Of a DNA stretch of 64,000 nucleotides, positions 25,772 through 35,152 are shown piece after piece (position 1 is the first letter of the stretch; every line of letters begins with the position of its first letter). The translations under genes were made by a program, and so were the position numbers. The notes below the pieces were generated by a model. That model was not told where the DNA came from and made no database searches. It was given only the letters and a program-made list of their open reading frames with translations. Source of the stretch: an uncultured Bacteroidia bacterium (lineage in GTDB: Bacteria; Bacteroidota; Bacteroidia; Bacteroidales; F082); contig CACZZO010000006.1 of the NCBI GenBank assembly GCA_902785755.1, positions 1 through 64,000 of the forward strand. Reading direction: 5' to 3'.

Positions 25772-27037
25772 ATGAGCGAAATCATCATAAAAAATATCTC
25801 CATAGGAGACGAATTGCTTATTGGTCAAGTGATTAACACCAATGCGGCATGGCTCGGCGAGCAATTTTCGGGTGCGGGTTTCCAATTGGATTCCGCCTTG
25901 ACCATCGGCGATTCCGAAAAAGCTATCCTCGATGCTTTCAACGCTTGCATGAATGCCGATTTGGTGCTTGTGACGGGCGGTCTCGGCCCCACTGCCGACG
26001 ACATCACGAAACCCACGGTCTGCAAGTTCTTCGATACCGAATTGGAGTTTTGCCAAGCGGCCTACGACAATATCGTGTCCATTTTCAACCGCCGAGGCTT
26101 CCAAATGAGCGAGCGCAATCGAGGCCAGGCCATGTTGCCGAAATTATGTCAATACATCCCGAACACTTACGGCACTGCACCTTGCATGTGGTTGGAGAAA
26201 AACGGGGTCGTGTTTGCCTTCATGCCGGGCGTGCCTTACGAAATGAAGGGCATTTTCAACGATGAACTCTTGCCGCGCATCAAGCAACGGTTCCATGCGG
26301 TGCCTTACGAAAAGCGCGTCATTATGACCACGGGCATCGGTGAGTCGTTTTTGGCCGACAAAATCAAGGATTGGGAAGACCATTTGCCCGATTTCCTTTC
26401 GTTGGCCTATTTGCCTCAATACGGCATGGTGCGCCTGCGCCTGAGCGGAAGGCATGAAAACGCCGATTTCCTTCGCAAAACTTTGGACAGCGAAGTCGAG
26501 AAGTTGAAGGCCTTGATTTCAGAGTACATTTTCGCCATGCAAGACCAGCCCATTGAGCGCACGGTTTTCGACCTCCTAATTAATAAAGGTATGACTTTCG
26601 CCTCGGCAGAGAGTTGCACGGGCGGCAACATTGCCCATGCCATCACTTTGATTCCGGGCAGTTCGGAAGTGTTCAAAGGTACTGCGGTTACATACGCTAC
26701 TCCGATGAAAACCAAGGTTTTGGGCGTACCAGCCGAAACAATTGAGAAACATGGTGTTGTAAGTCAAGAGGTGGTTGAAGGCATGGCTACGGGTGTCCGA
26801 AATCTGATGGAGGCGGACTTTGGCGTGGCCACAACGGGCATTGCCGGACCGAGTGGCGGCACGGAAGAAAACCCAGTCGGCACGGTTTGGATTGGTGTGG
26901 CTTCGGCGAAAGGCGTGGTTTCCAAACGTTTCAATTTCGGCAAGGAACGCGAAAATGTCATCAACCGTGCGACCATCATGGCCTTCGAGATGCTTCGCGA
27001 AGAAATTTTGGCTCACACAGAAAACACAGTATCATGA
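25772..27037 (+). CDS. cinA: CinA: NMN deamidase / ADP-ribose pyrophosphatase-family protein
   Basis: 421 residues. The N-terminal MoaB-like domain has SIGDELLIGQVINTNAAWLGEQ and VTGGLGPTADDITKPTVC. The C-terminal CinA domain has SAESCTGGNIAHAIT and VATTGIAGPSGGTEENPVGTV. It is full length for the two-domain form, linked to pyridine nucleotide recycling. The last four bases overlap the start of gldB (ATGA). Confidence 0.94.
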   Translation: MSEIIIKNISIGDELLIGQVINTNAAWLGEQFSGAGFQLDSALTIGDSEKAILDAFNACMNADLVLVTGGLGPTADDITKPTVCKFFDTELEFCQAAYDNIVSIFNRRGFQMSERNRGQAMLPKLCQYIPNTYGTAPCMWLEKNGVVFAFMPGVPYEMKGIFNDELLPRIKQRFHAVPYEKRVIMTTGIGESFLADKIKDWEDHLPDFLSLAYLPQYGMVRLRLSGRHENADFLRKTLDSEVEKLKALISEYIFAMQDQPIERTVFDLLINKGMTFASAESCTGGNIAHAITLIPGSSEVFKGTAVTYATPMKTKVLGVPAETIEKHGVVSQEVVEGMATGVRNLMEADFGVATTGIAGPSGGTEENPVGTVWIGVASAKGVVSKRFNFGKERENVINRATIMAFEMLREEILAHTENTVS

Positions 27038-28029
27038 AAAAAATATTCATCATTGCTTTTGCTTTTTTGTTCGTATCATGTCAAGACAAGGCTCCGGCCT
27101 ACAAAGCAAAACTCAACATCAAAACAGAGCCATACGACCTCGAATTCGACCGTTACGAAGACGTGCTCTTCAATCTCGATACGGCTGATTTTCAGGCTGA
27201 ACTGATGAAAATCCAAGACCGTTACCGCGTGTTCCTCAGCGGCGACCTCAACAACCTCAATGCGGTGAAGTATTTGAAAGACTTCGCCACCGACCCTTAC
27301 AGCATTGGCTTATATAATAAGGTGAAAGCCGCATTTCCCGACCTGAAGCAGGTGGAGCCGATGGTGGAGGATGTGTTTGCGCATTTCCACCATTATTACC
27401 CTGAAATTGAGATTCCCAAGAAAGTTTTTACTTGTGTGACGGGTGTCAATTACGACGAGCCGCCCGTGCAGGTCATTGACGGCAATTTGGTGATTTCCCT
27501 GGACTGGTACCTTGATGGCGATGCGGTTTATGACCAAATCGGGATGCCGAAATACATTCAGACGCGCACCAATGTGGCGACTTTGGCGAAAGATGTGGCC
27601 AACCGCCTGTATATGTATTATTTATACGATTGGCGCAAGCAGGGACAGATTGTTGGCGAGATGGTGTTTTACGGTCGCTTGAACTATTTCATCGAAGCCA
27701 TGTGTCCCTCAATTGCCGACAGCGTTTTGCTTGGCTATTCCTCCCAGCAGTGGCAATGGGCGGTGGAAAACGAAGGTCAGGTTTGGGCCGACATTGTTGG
27801 CAACCGCCGCCTTTATGACGCTGGTCTGGATGCCTACATGATGTATTTTGGCGACGGCCCTTTTACGCAAGCCTACACCAACGATGCGCCCTCACGTTTG
27901 GGCGAGTTTTTCGGCCTGAACATCATTCGCGCCTATGCCTCCAACCACGACTACGACTTGGTCGAACTGATGAACAGGAAAGATTTGCAGAACATTTTCC
28001 AAGATTCGGGTTATAAACCTAAGAAGTAA
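27034..28029 (+). CDS. gldB: GldB-family lipoprotein
   Basis: 331 residues. Lipoprotein signal MKKIFIIAFAFLFVSC, followed by the GldB-type sequence LEFDRYEDVLFNLDTADFQ and later MVFYGRLNYFIEAMCPSIADS and RLGEFFGLNIIRAYA. In gliding relatives GldB is essential for motility. In non-gliding Bacteroidales it occurs as a conserved envelope lipoprotein of unclear role. Coupled to cinA. Confidence 0.85.
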   Translation: MKKIFIIAFAFLFVSCQDKAPAYKAKLNIKTEPYDLEFDRYEDVLFNLDTADFQAELMKIQDRYRVFLSGDLNNLNAVKYLKDFATDPYSIGLYNKVKAAFPDLKQVEPMVEDVFAHFHHYYPEIEIPKKVFTCVTGVNYDEPPVQVIDGNLVISLDWYLDGDAVYDQIGMPKYIQTRTNVATLAKDVANRLYMYYLYDWRKQGQIVGEMVFYGRLNYFIEAMCPSIADSVLLGYSSQQWQWAVENEGQVWADIVGNRRLYDAGLDAYMMYFGDGPFTQAYTNDAPSRLGEFFGLNIIRAYASNHDYDLVELMNRKDLQNIFQDSGYKPKK

Positions 28030-28157
28030 GGATTTGTTCACACGCGGAATCCGCAGAACTTTGTGAAGCGCGAAGCGACGATAAGTTTGCGTCTGGCAGG
28101 GTCTGCGATTTCAGTGTATTCTGCGTGAAATAATTTCCAATTGAAAATCAGTCATCT

Positions 28158-28242
28158 ATCCGACAGCAAACGACAACAAACGACTGCTGTCGATTACAAA
28201 CGTTTAATCAACGGCTTTTTCTTGACAGGTTTTGCATCTTTG
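28158..28242 (+). promoter_or_regulatory. Shared upstream element, copy A (operator/promoter)
   Basis: It begins ATCCGACAGCAAACGACAAC, continues through TACAAACGTTTAATCAACG and CTTGACAG, and ends in CATCTTTG, a -7-like box. The same blocks in the same order and spacing lie before the RhuM gene (56019-56093, reverse strand), except that copy A has about ten extra bases after CGAC. The gene controlled here is 28269-28695. Confidence 0.75.
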
Positions 28243-28268
28243 CAGAGTGAAACTAAATTATTATAGTT

Positions 28269-28695
28269 ATGGATGCAAAAGACAACAAAACCATTGAAGT
28301 TCCGATGGGAAACACGAAAGAGGATATCAAAGGAGGCCATTATTTCAGATGTGTACAGATGTTGGTATGAAGCGAATCCCTCAAAAGCGGTATATAACAC
28401 GCATTTGAAAGATTTTATTAATGTGCGGTTTCTGTCGATTAATGAAACAGTTCACCATGCTTCCATTTCTTATTTATCGACTTTGGCGGTTCTGCAATTA
28501 GACACCATACTTCGGTGTTCAGTGGTTTACGGCAAGCCCAAGCCTCCGAAGAAAGGGGTCGCCAATCAAAAGGTGTTTGCCTATATGCTGGAGATGCACC
28601 ATGAGTTGATAGGTATTGGTCTTGTGAAAATGATGGTAGGCGTAAAGCGGACAGGCGAGAAAGTGCAGTATTGCATCACTGCGATAGAGGTATAA
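28269..28695 (+). pseudogene. Conserved Bacteroidota hypothetical gene, apparently frameshifted
   Basis: From the ATG at 28269 the frame reads MDAKDNKTIEVPMGNTKEDIK and then stops after 34 codons. The downstream frame carries the conserved body EAIISDVYRCWYEANPSKAV, NTHLKDFINVRFLSINET, and VKRTGEKVQYCITAI. The two join naturally if one G is removed in the AAAGGAGGCC at 28329-28338. An alternative start at 28273 keeps the body open but gives an unlikely basic N-terminus. The family is widespread and uncharacterised. A sequencing error cannot be excluded. Confidence 0.55.
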
Positions 28696-28881
28696 AAAAA
28701 GAAATCGACAGGCTGGCTCGCTCGAAAGGTCATCACCAAATTTTGGACGTCTGCGGACTGTTCCCCTATAGATTTCTGCCTGCAAAATTACAACATTTTT
28801 ACAAAACAAGGCCTTTTCGCCGAAAAAAACGAGAAAAAACAAAGAAAACATCAAACAATAAACCCTTAAAACCCCACAATC

Positions 28882-30414
28882 ATGTTAGTAAAGACATTCG
28901 GATGCGCCCTTTTCGGCATCGACGCGATTACAGTTACCATTGAGGTGAACATCGACAGAGGCATCAATTTCTATTTGGTCGGCTTGCCCGACAATGCGGT
29001 CAAAGAAAGCCAGCAACGCATTGAGGCCGCCATCACCAATCTCGGCTATTATTACCCGCACAAGAAAATCGTCATCAATATGGCTCCCGCCGACATCCGC
29101 AAGGAAGGCTCGGCCTATGACCTGCCCATCGCCATCGGCATCATGGCGGCTTCGGAACAAGTGAACACTGACCGTTTGGAGCAGTTCGTCATCATGGGCG
29201 AACTTTCGCTCGACGGCACGCTTAATCCCATCAAGGGAACCTTGCCCATTGCCATAAAAGCCAAGCAGGAGGGCTTTCGAGGCCTCATCGTCCCCAAGCC
29301 CAACGCACGCGAGGCCGCTGTGGTGGAGGGTTTGGAGGTTTTTGGCGTGGAGAACATCCATGAAGTTGTTTCCATCCTCAACGGCGAAAACACCATCCAG
29401 CCCGTGACCATCGACATGGCTGACTCATTGCACGAGATGGTTTACGAGTTCGATTTTAGTGATGTAAAAGGGCAAGAAAACATCAAACGGGCTTTGGAAA
29501 TTGCTGCGGCTGGCGGCCACAACGTCATCCTTATCGGACCTCCCGGTAGCGGCAAAACCATGCTTGCCAAGCGTATGCCTACCATTTTGCCACCCTTGAC
29601 GATGGCCGAGGCTTTGGAAACCACTAAAATCCACTCTGTGGCAGGTTTGGTTGGACGCAATGCTTCTTTGGTCAGGACGCGACCGTTCCGCAGTCCGCAC
29701 CACACCATCAGCGATGCTGGCTTGGTGGGCGGTGGCACCTATCCGCAGCCTGGCGAAATCTCGCTTGCCCACAACGGTGTGCTCTTCCTTGACGAACTGC
29801 CCGAGTTCAAAAGAACGGTGTTAGAGGTGATGCGCCAACCAATGGAAGACCGTGTCGTGACTATCTCCCGCGCCAAAATGACGGTCGATTTTCCAGCCAG
29901 TTTCATGATGGTGGCGGCGATGAACCCTTGTCCCTGCGGCTATTACAACCATCCCGACAAGGAATGTACCTGCAAACCAGGCATGGTGCAGCAATATCTC
30001 AACCGCATCAGTGGTCCGTTGATGGACCGAATTGATTTGCATGTTGAAGTCGTCCCCGTGGATTACAAGGACTTGTCGTCAAAGAGCAGCGGCGAGTCGA
30101 GTGCGAAGGTGCGCGAGCGCGTCATCAAAGCGAGAAAGATACAAGAAGAACGCTACGCGGATTTCCCGACCATCCATGCCAACGCGCAAATGACTTCTCA
30201 ACTTATCCAAAAATACTGTGACTTAAACGAGCCTTGCCGCAATATTTTGAAAAACGCCATGAACCGTCTCGGCCTCTCGGCTCGTGCTTATGACCGCATT
30301 CTCAAAGTTTCCCGTACCATAGCCGACCTCGACAGCAGCGAAAACATCCAAACCGATCATCTGGCGGAGGCCATTAATTATAGGAGTTTGGACAGGGACA
30401 ATTGGGGGAGTTGA
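28882..30414 (+). CDS. comM: YifB/ComM-family Mg chelatase-like AAA ATPase
   Basis: 510 residues, full length. An N-terminal ChlI-like Lon-S5-type domain (IEVNIDRGINFYLVGLPDNAVKES) is followed by the AAA core with Walker A LIGPPGSGKTMLAKR and Walker B HNGVLFLDELPEF. The cysteine-bearing MNPCPCGYYNHP and the arginine-finger helix complete the match. ComM is a hexameric helicase that extends branch migration during natural transformation. Single gene. Confidence 0.94.
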   Translation: MLVKTFGCALFGIDAITVTIEVNIDRGINFYLVGLPDNAVKESQQRIEAAITNLGYYYPHKKIVINMAPADIRKEGSAYDLPIAIGIMAASEQVNTDRLEQFVIMGELSLDGTLNPIKGTLPIAIKAKQEGFRGLIVPKPNAREAAVVEGLEVFGVENIHEVVSILNGENTIQPVTIDMADSLHEMVYEFDFSDVKGQENIKRALEIAAAGGHNVILIGPPGSGKTMLAKRMPTILPPLTMAEALETTKIHSVAGLVGRNASLVRTRPFRSPHHTISDAGLVGGGTYPQPGEISLAHNGVLFLDELPEFKRTVLEVMRQPMEDRVVTISRAKMTVDFPASFMMVAAMNPCPCGYYNHPDKECTCKPGMVQQYLNRISGPLMDRIDLHVEVVPVDYKDLSSKSSGESSAKVRERVIKARKIQEERYADFPTIHANAQMTSQLIQKYCDLNEPCRNILKNAMNRLGLSARAYDRILKVSRTIADLDSSENIQTDHLAEAINYRSLDRDNWGS

Positions 30415-30456
30415 AACAAAAAATCGCCAAAATCTTTTGCTCGTTTTGATTATTGA

Positions 30457-30992
30457 CTAATTCCGCATCACGACGACTTCAATATCGTTGCCGACCAAAG
30501 TCTCACCGTCTCGGGATGGGTGCGCAATGGTGATATGATTCGTTATACTTCTGAAAACCAAGGCCATGACAAAAATCGTTTGCTACATTCCGTGCCTTAC
30601 GGTGCCAACCGCGAGAAGATCACCGTCTATGTCAGTTACGACGAGGGCCAGACTTGGATCGTGAGCAAGTGCATCGTGCCCTATAGCTCTGCCTATTCCT
30701 CGCTCTGCGTCCTGCCCGATGGCACCATTGGACTCTATGTCGAGGAAGCCTACGCGGGCGCATCGGGTTATTCGACGATGTTCTACAATTTCAGCCTCGA
30801 ATGGCTCACCGACGGTAATGACACTTTTTACCCATTGGGAGTAGCTGATTATCGGGGCAACTCGTCAAGTCGGTTTCGACCAAGTGGGAATGGAAGTCCG
30901 CTTGGATGTTTTCAGAGTGGGCTTCAGGCGCGTATTTCGTTGAGGGAGTGGATGATAAAGGAATAAGAAGAGAAGGAAAGTTTGTGAAATAA
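30457..30992 (+). pseudogene. Decayed exo-sialidase fragment fused to a T9SS-tail remnant
   Basis: From 30457 the frame reads HHDDFNIVADQSLTVSGWV, like a secreted sialidase N-terminal region. It then jumps to NQGHDKNRLLHSVPYGANRE and KITVYVSYDEGQTW (BNR/Asp-box) and DGTIGLYVEEAYAGASGYS, from the end of the catalytic propeller. After about 30880 a different frame gives SGAYFVEGVDDKGIRREGKF ending VK and a stop, a T9SS-type tail. No start codon precedes the fragment. Large parts of the parent gene or genes are gone. Confidence 0.65.
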
Positions 30993-31023
30993 GTGGGCTT
31001 TCGGTTTCTTTGGCTTCCTTGAA

Positions 31024-31090
31024 TTTTTGCAAACTTTCAGGCCTTAACGCATAAAAAAATCGACTTATGGCCCGAAAGTCTGCAATTTTT
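31024..31090. repeat. 67-bp imperfect palindrome, left copy flanking the ATPase gene
   Basis: The arms TTGCAAACTTTCAGGCC and GGCCCGAAAGTCTGCAA pair at 15 of 17 positions around an AT-rich loop. The last 45 bp (31046-31090) are identical to the right copy at 32617-32661. Confidence 0.85.
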
Positions 31091-31114
31091 GGCCGATGGT
31101 ATCACAATTATTCC

Positions 31115-31122
31115 TACTTTTG
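31115..31122 (+). promoter_or_regulatory. -7 box for the DUF234-type ATPase
   Basis: TACTTTTG followed by CATC, 21 bp before the ATG at 31143. Confidence 0.65.
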
Positions 31123-31142
31123 CATCGGAAAAACATATTGAA

Positions 31143-32591
31143 ATGGCAAAGCGAAACGAACCTTCTTCTGATTTGCTGGTAGGGCGCAAAGACGAAATCA
31201 GGCATTTGGAGTCCATCATGGAGTCCAAGGAGGCCGAATTTGTGGTGGTCTATGGCCGCAGAAGGGTGGGAAAAACCTTCCTCGTCAATACCTTTTTCAA
31301 CGACGAGTATGCTTTCAAACTGACCGGTCTTGCCAAGAAAGGCAAACGTGACCAACTGGCCAACTTCACGGCCACGCTCAACAGATATGGCGACGGACGA
31401 AAATTCACCAAGCCGCGCACTTGGTACGAGGCTTTTGAGAAACTCCGCGAATTGCTCGAAGCCAAACGCAGCAAGACGAAACGGGTTGTGTTTATTGACG
31501 AACTGCCGTGGATAGACTCTCGCGGGAGCAACCTCATCTCGGCCCTTGAGCATTTCTGGAACGATTGGGCGGTCACGCAAAGGGACATCGTGCTGGTTTT
31601 GTGCGGCTCGGCCACCTCGTGGATTACGCGAAAAATCCTGAAAAACCGTGGCGGGTTGCACAACCGCGTCACGCAAAAGTTGTATATCCGTCCGTTCACT
31701 TTGGCCGAGTGCAAGGAATACATCCGCAACCGTGGTCTTGAGATGGAAGAAAAGGAAATCGCTGAGTGTTATATGATTATGGGAGGCATCCCTTACTATT
31801 TGAAGAACCTCAGACGCGGTGCAAGCCTTTCGCAGAATGTAGATGAGATGTTTTTTGCCGAGAAAGGTCGACTTGACGACGAATTTGATGCGCTGTATAA
31901 TTCACTGTTCGAGAAGTCGGAGAACTATATCAAGGTGGTTGAAGCCCTGAGTACGAAAAACAAAGGGCTGACGAGGGAAGAAATTTTGCAAGTGACAAAA
32001 TTGGAGATGAACGGGCATTTTTCCAAAATCCTACAAGACCTCATCGACTGCGATTTTGTCCGTTGCTACAAAGGCTACGGCAACAAGACCCGAATGGGAA
32101 TTTATCAACTCGTGGATCCTTTCACCTTGTTTTATTACAAGTTCATCCAGAAATTCGGCCATTCCGACAAGCCGTTTTGGCAGTACCAAATCGGGACACG
32201 GCTGCACGACACTTGGGCTGGACTTGCCTTTGAGCAGTTGTGCTTGAACCATCATAGGCAAATTGAGAAAAGCCTTGGCATTTCGGGCATCATCACGCAA
32301 GTGTATTCGTGGACAACGCCTGCCAGTGCGGAGGAGAAGGCGCAAATCGACCTTATCATCCAGCGGGCCGACAAGGTGATTAATGTGTGCGAGATGAAGT
32401 TTTATGACGGCATTTTCAAGATGAAAGCCAAGGACTATGAGGATATGGAGCGGCGAATCAGGGCGTTCCGTGAGGCGCGCAACATCCGCAGGGCGGTCCA
32501 TCCAGTTCTCGTCACGACTTACGGCCTGACGCATAACAAATACAGCCACTTGTTCCAAAATGTAGTGACCTTGAAAGACCTTTTTGCTTGA
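31143..32591 (+). CDS. Archaeal-type ATPase with DUF234/PD-(D/E)XK-like C-terminus
   Basis: About 482 residues of the ATPase_2 (PF01637)/DUF234 family. Walker A is VVYGRRRVGKTFLVNTFF near residue 35, Walker B is RVVFIDELPWID, and sensor 1 is LVLCGSATSW. The C-terminus has AQIDLIIQRADKVINVCEMKFYD, a PD-(D/E)XK-like nuclease core. These ATPases are numerous in Bacteroidota and archaea; roles are unproven and some associate with mobile DNA. It has its own promoter and is bracketed by two copies of a 67-bp palindrome. Confidence 0.87.
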   Translation: MAKRNEPSSDLLVGRKDEIRHLESIMESKEAEFVVVYGRRRVGKTFLVNTFFNDEYAFKLTGLAKKGKRDQLANFTATLNRYGDGRKFTKPRTWYEAFEKLRELLEAKRSKTKRVVFIDELPWIDSRGSNLISALEHFWNDWAVTQRDIVLVLCGSATSWITRKILKNRGGLHNRVTQKLYIRPFTLAECKEYIRNRGLEMEEKEIAECYMIMGGIPYYLKNLRRGASLSQNVDEMFFAEKGRLDDEFDALYNSLFEKSENYIKVVEALSTKNKGLTREEILQVTKLEMNGHFSKILQDLIDCDFVRCYKGYGNKTRMGIYQLVDPFTLFYYKFIQKFGHSDKPFWQYQIGTRLHDTWAGLAFEQLCLNHHRQIEKSLGISGIITQVYSWTTPASAEEKAQIDLIIQRADKVINVCEMKFYDGIFKMKAKDYEDMERRIRAFREARNIRRAVHPVLVTTYGLTHNKYSHLFQNVVTLKDLFA

Positions 32592-32594
32592 CTT

Positions 32595-32661
32595 TTTTTG
32601 CATACTTTAGGGCTATAACGCATAAAAAAATCGACTTATGGCCCGAAAGTCTGCAATTTTT
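32595..32661. repeat. 67-bp imperfect palindrome, right copy flanking the ATPase gene
   Basis: Direct-orientation copy of 31024-31090, starting 4 bp after the ATPase stop. Its arms TTGCATACTTTAGGGCTATAA and the complement ending CTGCAA pair at 18 of 21 positions. It could also act as a terminator. Confidence 0.85.
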
Positions 32662-32703
32662 TGAATTGAAAAACTAATGAATTGCCATTTCAATAATTTT
32701 TCC

Positions 32704-32711
32704 TACCTTTG
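32704..32711 (+). promoter_or_regulatory. -7 box for the EF-G gene
   Basis: TACCTTTG followed by CAGCCC, 57 bp before the ATG. Confidence 0.7.
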
Positions 32712-32768
32712 CAGCCCGAATCGAAAACCCGATTTGTGTTTGTAAACAATTGATAATCAGATAAAATA

Positions 32769-34838
32769 ATGAGTTTAAACATTTCAAAATTGAGAAACAT
32801 CGGTATCGCTGCGCATATCGATGCAGGAAAAACTACGGTTTCGGAACGCATCCTATTCTTCACGGGCGTCAACCGTAAGGTGGGTGAAACGCATGATGGA
32901 CAAGCCACCATGGACTTTATGAAACAAGAGCAGGAGCGCGGCATCACCATCGCTTCGGCGGCCATCACGGCGCATTGGAACGGCTATCAGATTAACTTGA
33001 TCGATACTCCCGGCCACGTTGATTTCACCGTTGAGGTGGAACGCTCGCTGCGCGTCATCGACGGGATGGTGGCGGTGTTCTGTGCCGTGGGTGGCGTGGA
33101 GCCACAATCGGAGACGGTGTGGAACCAAGCCGACAAATACCGTGTGCCGCGTATCGCTTTTGTCAACAAGATGGACCGCACGGGTGCCGACTTCCAAGAG
33201 GTGGTCAACCAAATGCATAAATACTTGGGAGCCAATGCTGTACCACTGCATCTCCCCATCGGGGCAGAGACTACGTTTGAGGGTATGGTTGACTTGGTGC
33301 AGATGAACTCGGTGCGCTTCATCGAGAAGGAACGCATCGTCGGCCCGATTCCTGAAAACATGGTGGAGCAGGCTCAGGAAGCCCGCCGCAACCTCGTTGA
33401 AAAAGTCGCCGACTTGGACGACGAAATCGCCGAACTCTACCTCGAAGACAAGGAAATCCCGACCGAAAAACTGATGGCTGCCATCCGCCAAGCCACCATC
33501 AAACTGATGATGGTGCCGGTGCTTTGCGGTGCAGCCTATAAGAACAAAGGTATCCAACTGCTTTTGGATGCCGTTGTTGACTACCTGCCTTCGCCGAAGG
33601 ACTTGGGTGCCGTCATTGCGCACGACCCCGCCAACGAGGAGAAGACCTACCAGCGCAATCCCTCTGAGAATGAGCCTTTCTCGGCTTTGGCCTTCAAACT
33701 CATCAACGACCCGTATGTGGGCCAGCAGACCTTTATCCGCATCTTCAGCGGCAAATTGGTGAACGGTATGAGCGTCTACAACACCAACAAATTGAAAAAC
33801 GAGCGCGTGGGTCGCATCTTCCGCATCAAGGCCAAGGAACGCGAGGAAATCACCGAGGCCAGTGCGGGTGAAATCGTGGCCCTCGTGGGCATGAAATACA
33901 CCAAGACAGGCGACACGCTTTGCGACGAGAATCAGCCTATCTTGCTGGAATCCATTAATATACCGCCTGCGGTCATCGAGATGAAAGTCAACCTCGACGA
34001 CAAGAAGAACCGCAGCAAACTGAGCGAGGCCTTGGCCAAGCTCTGCAACGAAGACCCATCGTTCCACGCCCACTTCGACGAGGAAACGGAAGAGACCATC
34101 ATCGCGGGGATGGGCGAGTTGCATCTGGAAATCATCGTCGACCGATTGAAGGAAGAGTTCAAGGTGCCGGTCACGGTGGGCGCACCTTCGGTGTCGTTCC
34201 GCGAGACCATCACCGCACCGTTCGAGTGCAACTACCGCTATGTGAAGCAGACGGGCGGCAAGGGCCAGTTTGCCCACACTGTCATCCGCTTCGAGCCTAA
34301 CCCAGGCGGCGGCTTCGAGTTTGTCGACATCACCAAGGGCGGCGTGATTCCGAAGGAATACATCCCCTCGGTGCAGAAGGGTTTGGCGGCTGCCATGAAC
34401 AAAGGTCCTTTCGCGGGCTATCCCGTCGTGGATGTGAAGTGCGTCCTTGTGGATGGCAGTTCGCACCCCGTCGACTCCAGCGATATGGCCTTCCAACTCT
34501 GCGCCCAGATGTGCTTCAAGCAGGCCTTCATGAAAGCCAGCCCCGTGCTGCTTGAGCCTGTGATGAAGGTGGAAATCAACACGCCCGACGACTACATCGG
34601 CAATGTGACTGGCGATGTCAACAAGCGTCGTGGCCGCATCGAGGCGATGAGGCGTTTCCGTAAGGGCTCTCAAAAGTTGGATGCTTTCGTCCCGCTGATG
34701 GAGATGTTCGGCTATGCCACCGCCTTGCGCAACCTCACCTCGGGCCGCGCCAACTACTCGATGGAGTTCCACCAGTACATGCCGACGCCGAAGGACAAGC
34801 AGGAGGAGATTGTGAAGGAACGCAATCGGAAAGACTGA
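32769..34838 (+). CDS. fusA: Elongation factor G (stand-alone, FusA2-like copy)
   Basis: 689 residues. GTPase motifs are AHIDAGKTT (G1), [10 protein letters not shown] (G2), DTPGHVDF (G3), NKMDRTG (G4). Domain IV has [17 protein letters not shown] sequence and domain V follows. Normally fusA lies in the str operon with rpsL, rpsG and tufA; here it is alone, with N-terminus [16 protein letters not shown]. It may therefore be the second EF-G of Bacteroidota, involved in translocation or recycling, but the window cannot decide which paralogue it is. Confidence 0.92.
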   Translation: MSLNISKLRNIGIAAHIDAGKTTVSERILFFTGVNRKVGETHDGQATMDFMKQEQERGITIASAAITAHWNGYQINLIDTPGHVDFTVEVERSLRVIDGMVAVFCAVGGVEPQSETVWNQADKYRVPRIAFVNKMDRTGADFQEVVNQMHKYLGANAVPLHLPIGAETTFEGMVDLVQMNSVRFIEKERIVGPIPENMVEQAQEARRNLVEKVADLDDEIAELYLEDKEIPTEKLMAAIRQATIKLMMVPVLCGAAYKNKGIQLLLDAVVDYLPSPKDLGAVIAHDPANEEKTYQRNPSENEPFSALAFKLINDPYVGQQTFIRIFSGKLVNGMSVYNTNKLKNERVGRIFRIKAKEREEITEASAGEIVALVGMKYTKTGDTLCDENQPILLESINIPPAVIEMKVNLDDKKNRSKLSEALAKLCNEDPSFHAHFDEETEETIIAGMGELHLEIIVDRLKEEFKVPVTVGAPSVSFRETITAPFECNYRYVKQTGGKGQFAHTVIRFEPNPGGGFEFVDITKGGVIPKEYIPSVQKGLAAAMNKGPFAGYPVVDVKCVLVDGSSHPVDSSDMAFQLCAQMCFKQAFMKASPVLLEPVMKVEINTPDDYIGNVTGDVNKRRGRIEAMRRFRKGSQKLDAFVPLMEMFGYATALRNLTSGRANYSMEFHQYMPTPKDKQEEIVKERNRKD

Positions 34839-34845
34839 TTTTTGA

Positions 34846-34890
34846 TTACACTTTTAGTGTAACACCTTTTGTGTAACACTTTTTGTGTAA
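34846..34890. repeat. GTGTAACAC repeats after the EF-G gene
   Basis: TTACACTTTTAGTGTAA is a short palindrome followed by two more GTGTAA units at a 14-bp period. It lies in the 314-bp spacer 34839-35152. Apart from this and the promoter at 35068 I see nothing recognisable in that spacer. Confidence 0.6.
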
Positions 34891-35067
34891 TTACGATGAA
34901 TTTTGGGCGATTTTTTCAAAAGTCGCCCATTTTTCATAGCGACAAGATTTTGTCCATCCAAAAATCATATCGTTGATTTCCAATGAAATAATACTGGACA
35001 ATCCACAAAAAGCATGGACAAAACCGGGAGGCATCCCGAAAACCTCTTGACAAGCGTTTTTTCTGTA

Positions 35068-35075
35068 TATTTTTG
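35068..35075 (+). promoter_or_regulatory. -7 box for the TPR membrane regulator
   Basis: TATTTTTG followed by CG, 77 bp before the ATG at 35153. Confidence 0.55.
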
Positions 35076-35152
35076 CGATGTCGAAGCCCTGAATGGGCGA
35101 CCAGACTTCAATGGGGATTTCAATCCCCAACCAACCAATAAAACATGTGCCT

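Noticed and set aside
32853..34772. 639-codon open frame antisense to the EF-G gene
   Set aside because: It is a shadow of biased codon use in EF-G. No promoter or ribosome binding site was seen and the predicted protein has no recognisable domains.
34846..34890. GTGTAACAC repeats as a possible phage attachment or CRISPR remnant
   Set aside because: Only three short units, with no integrase or cas gene in the window.
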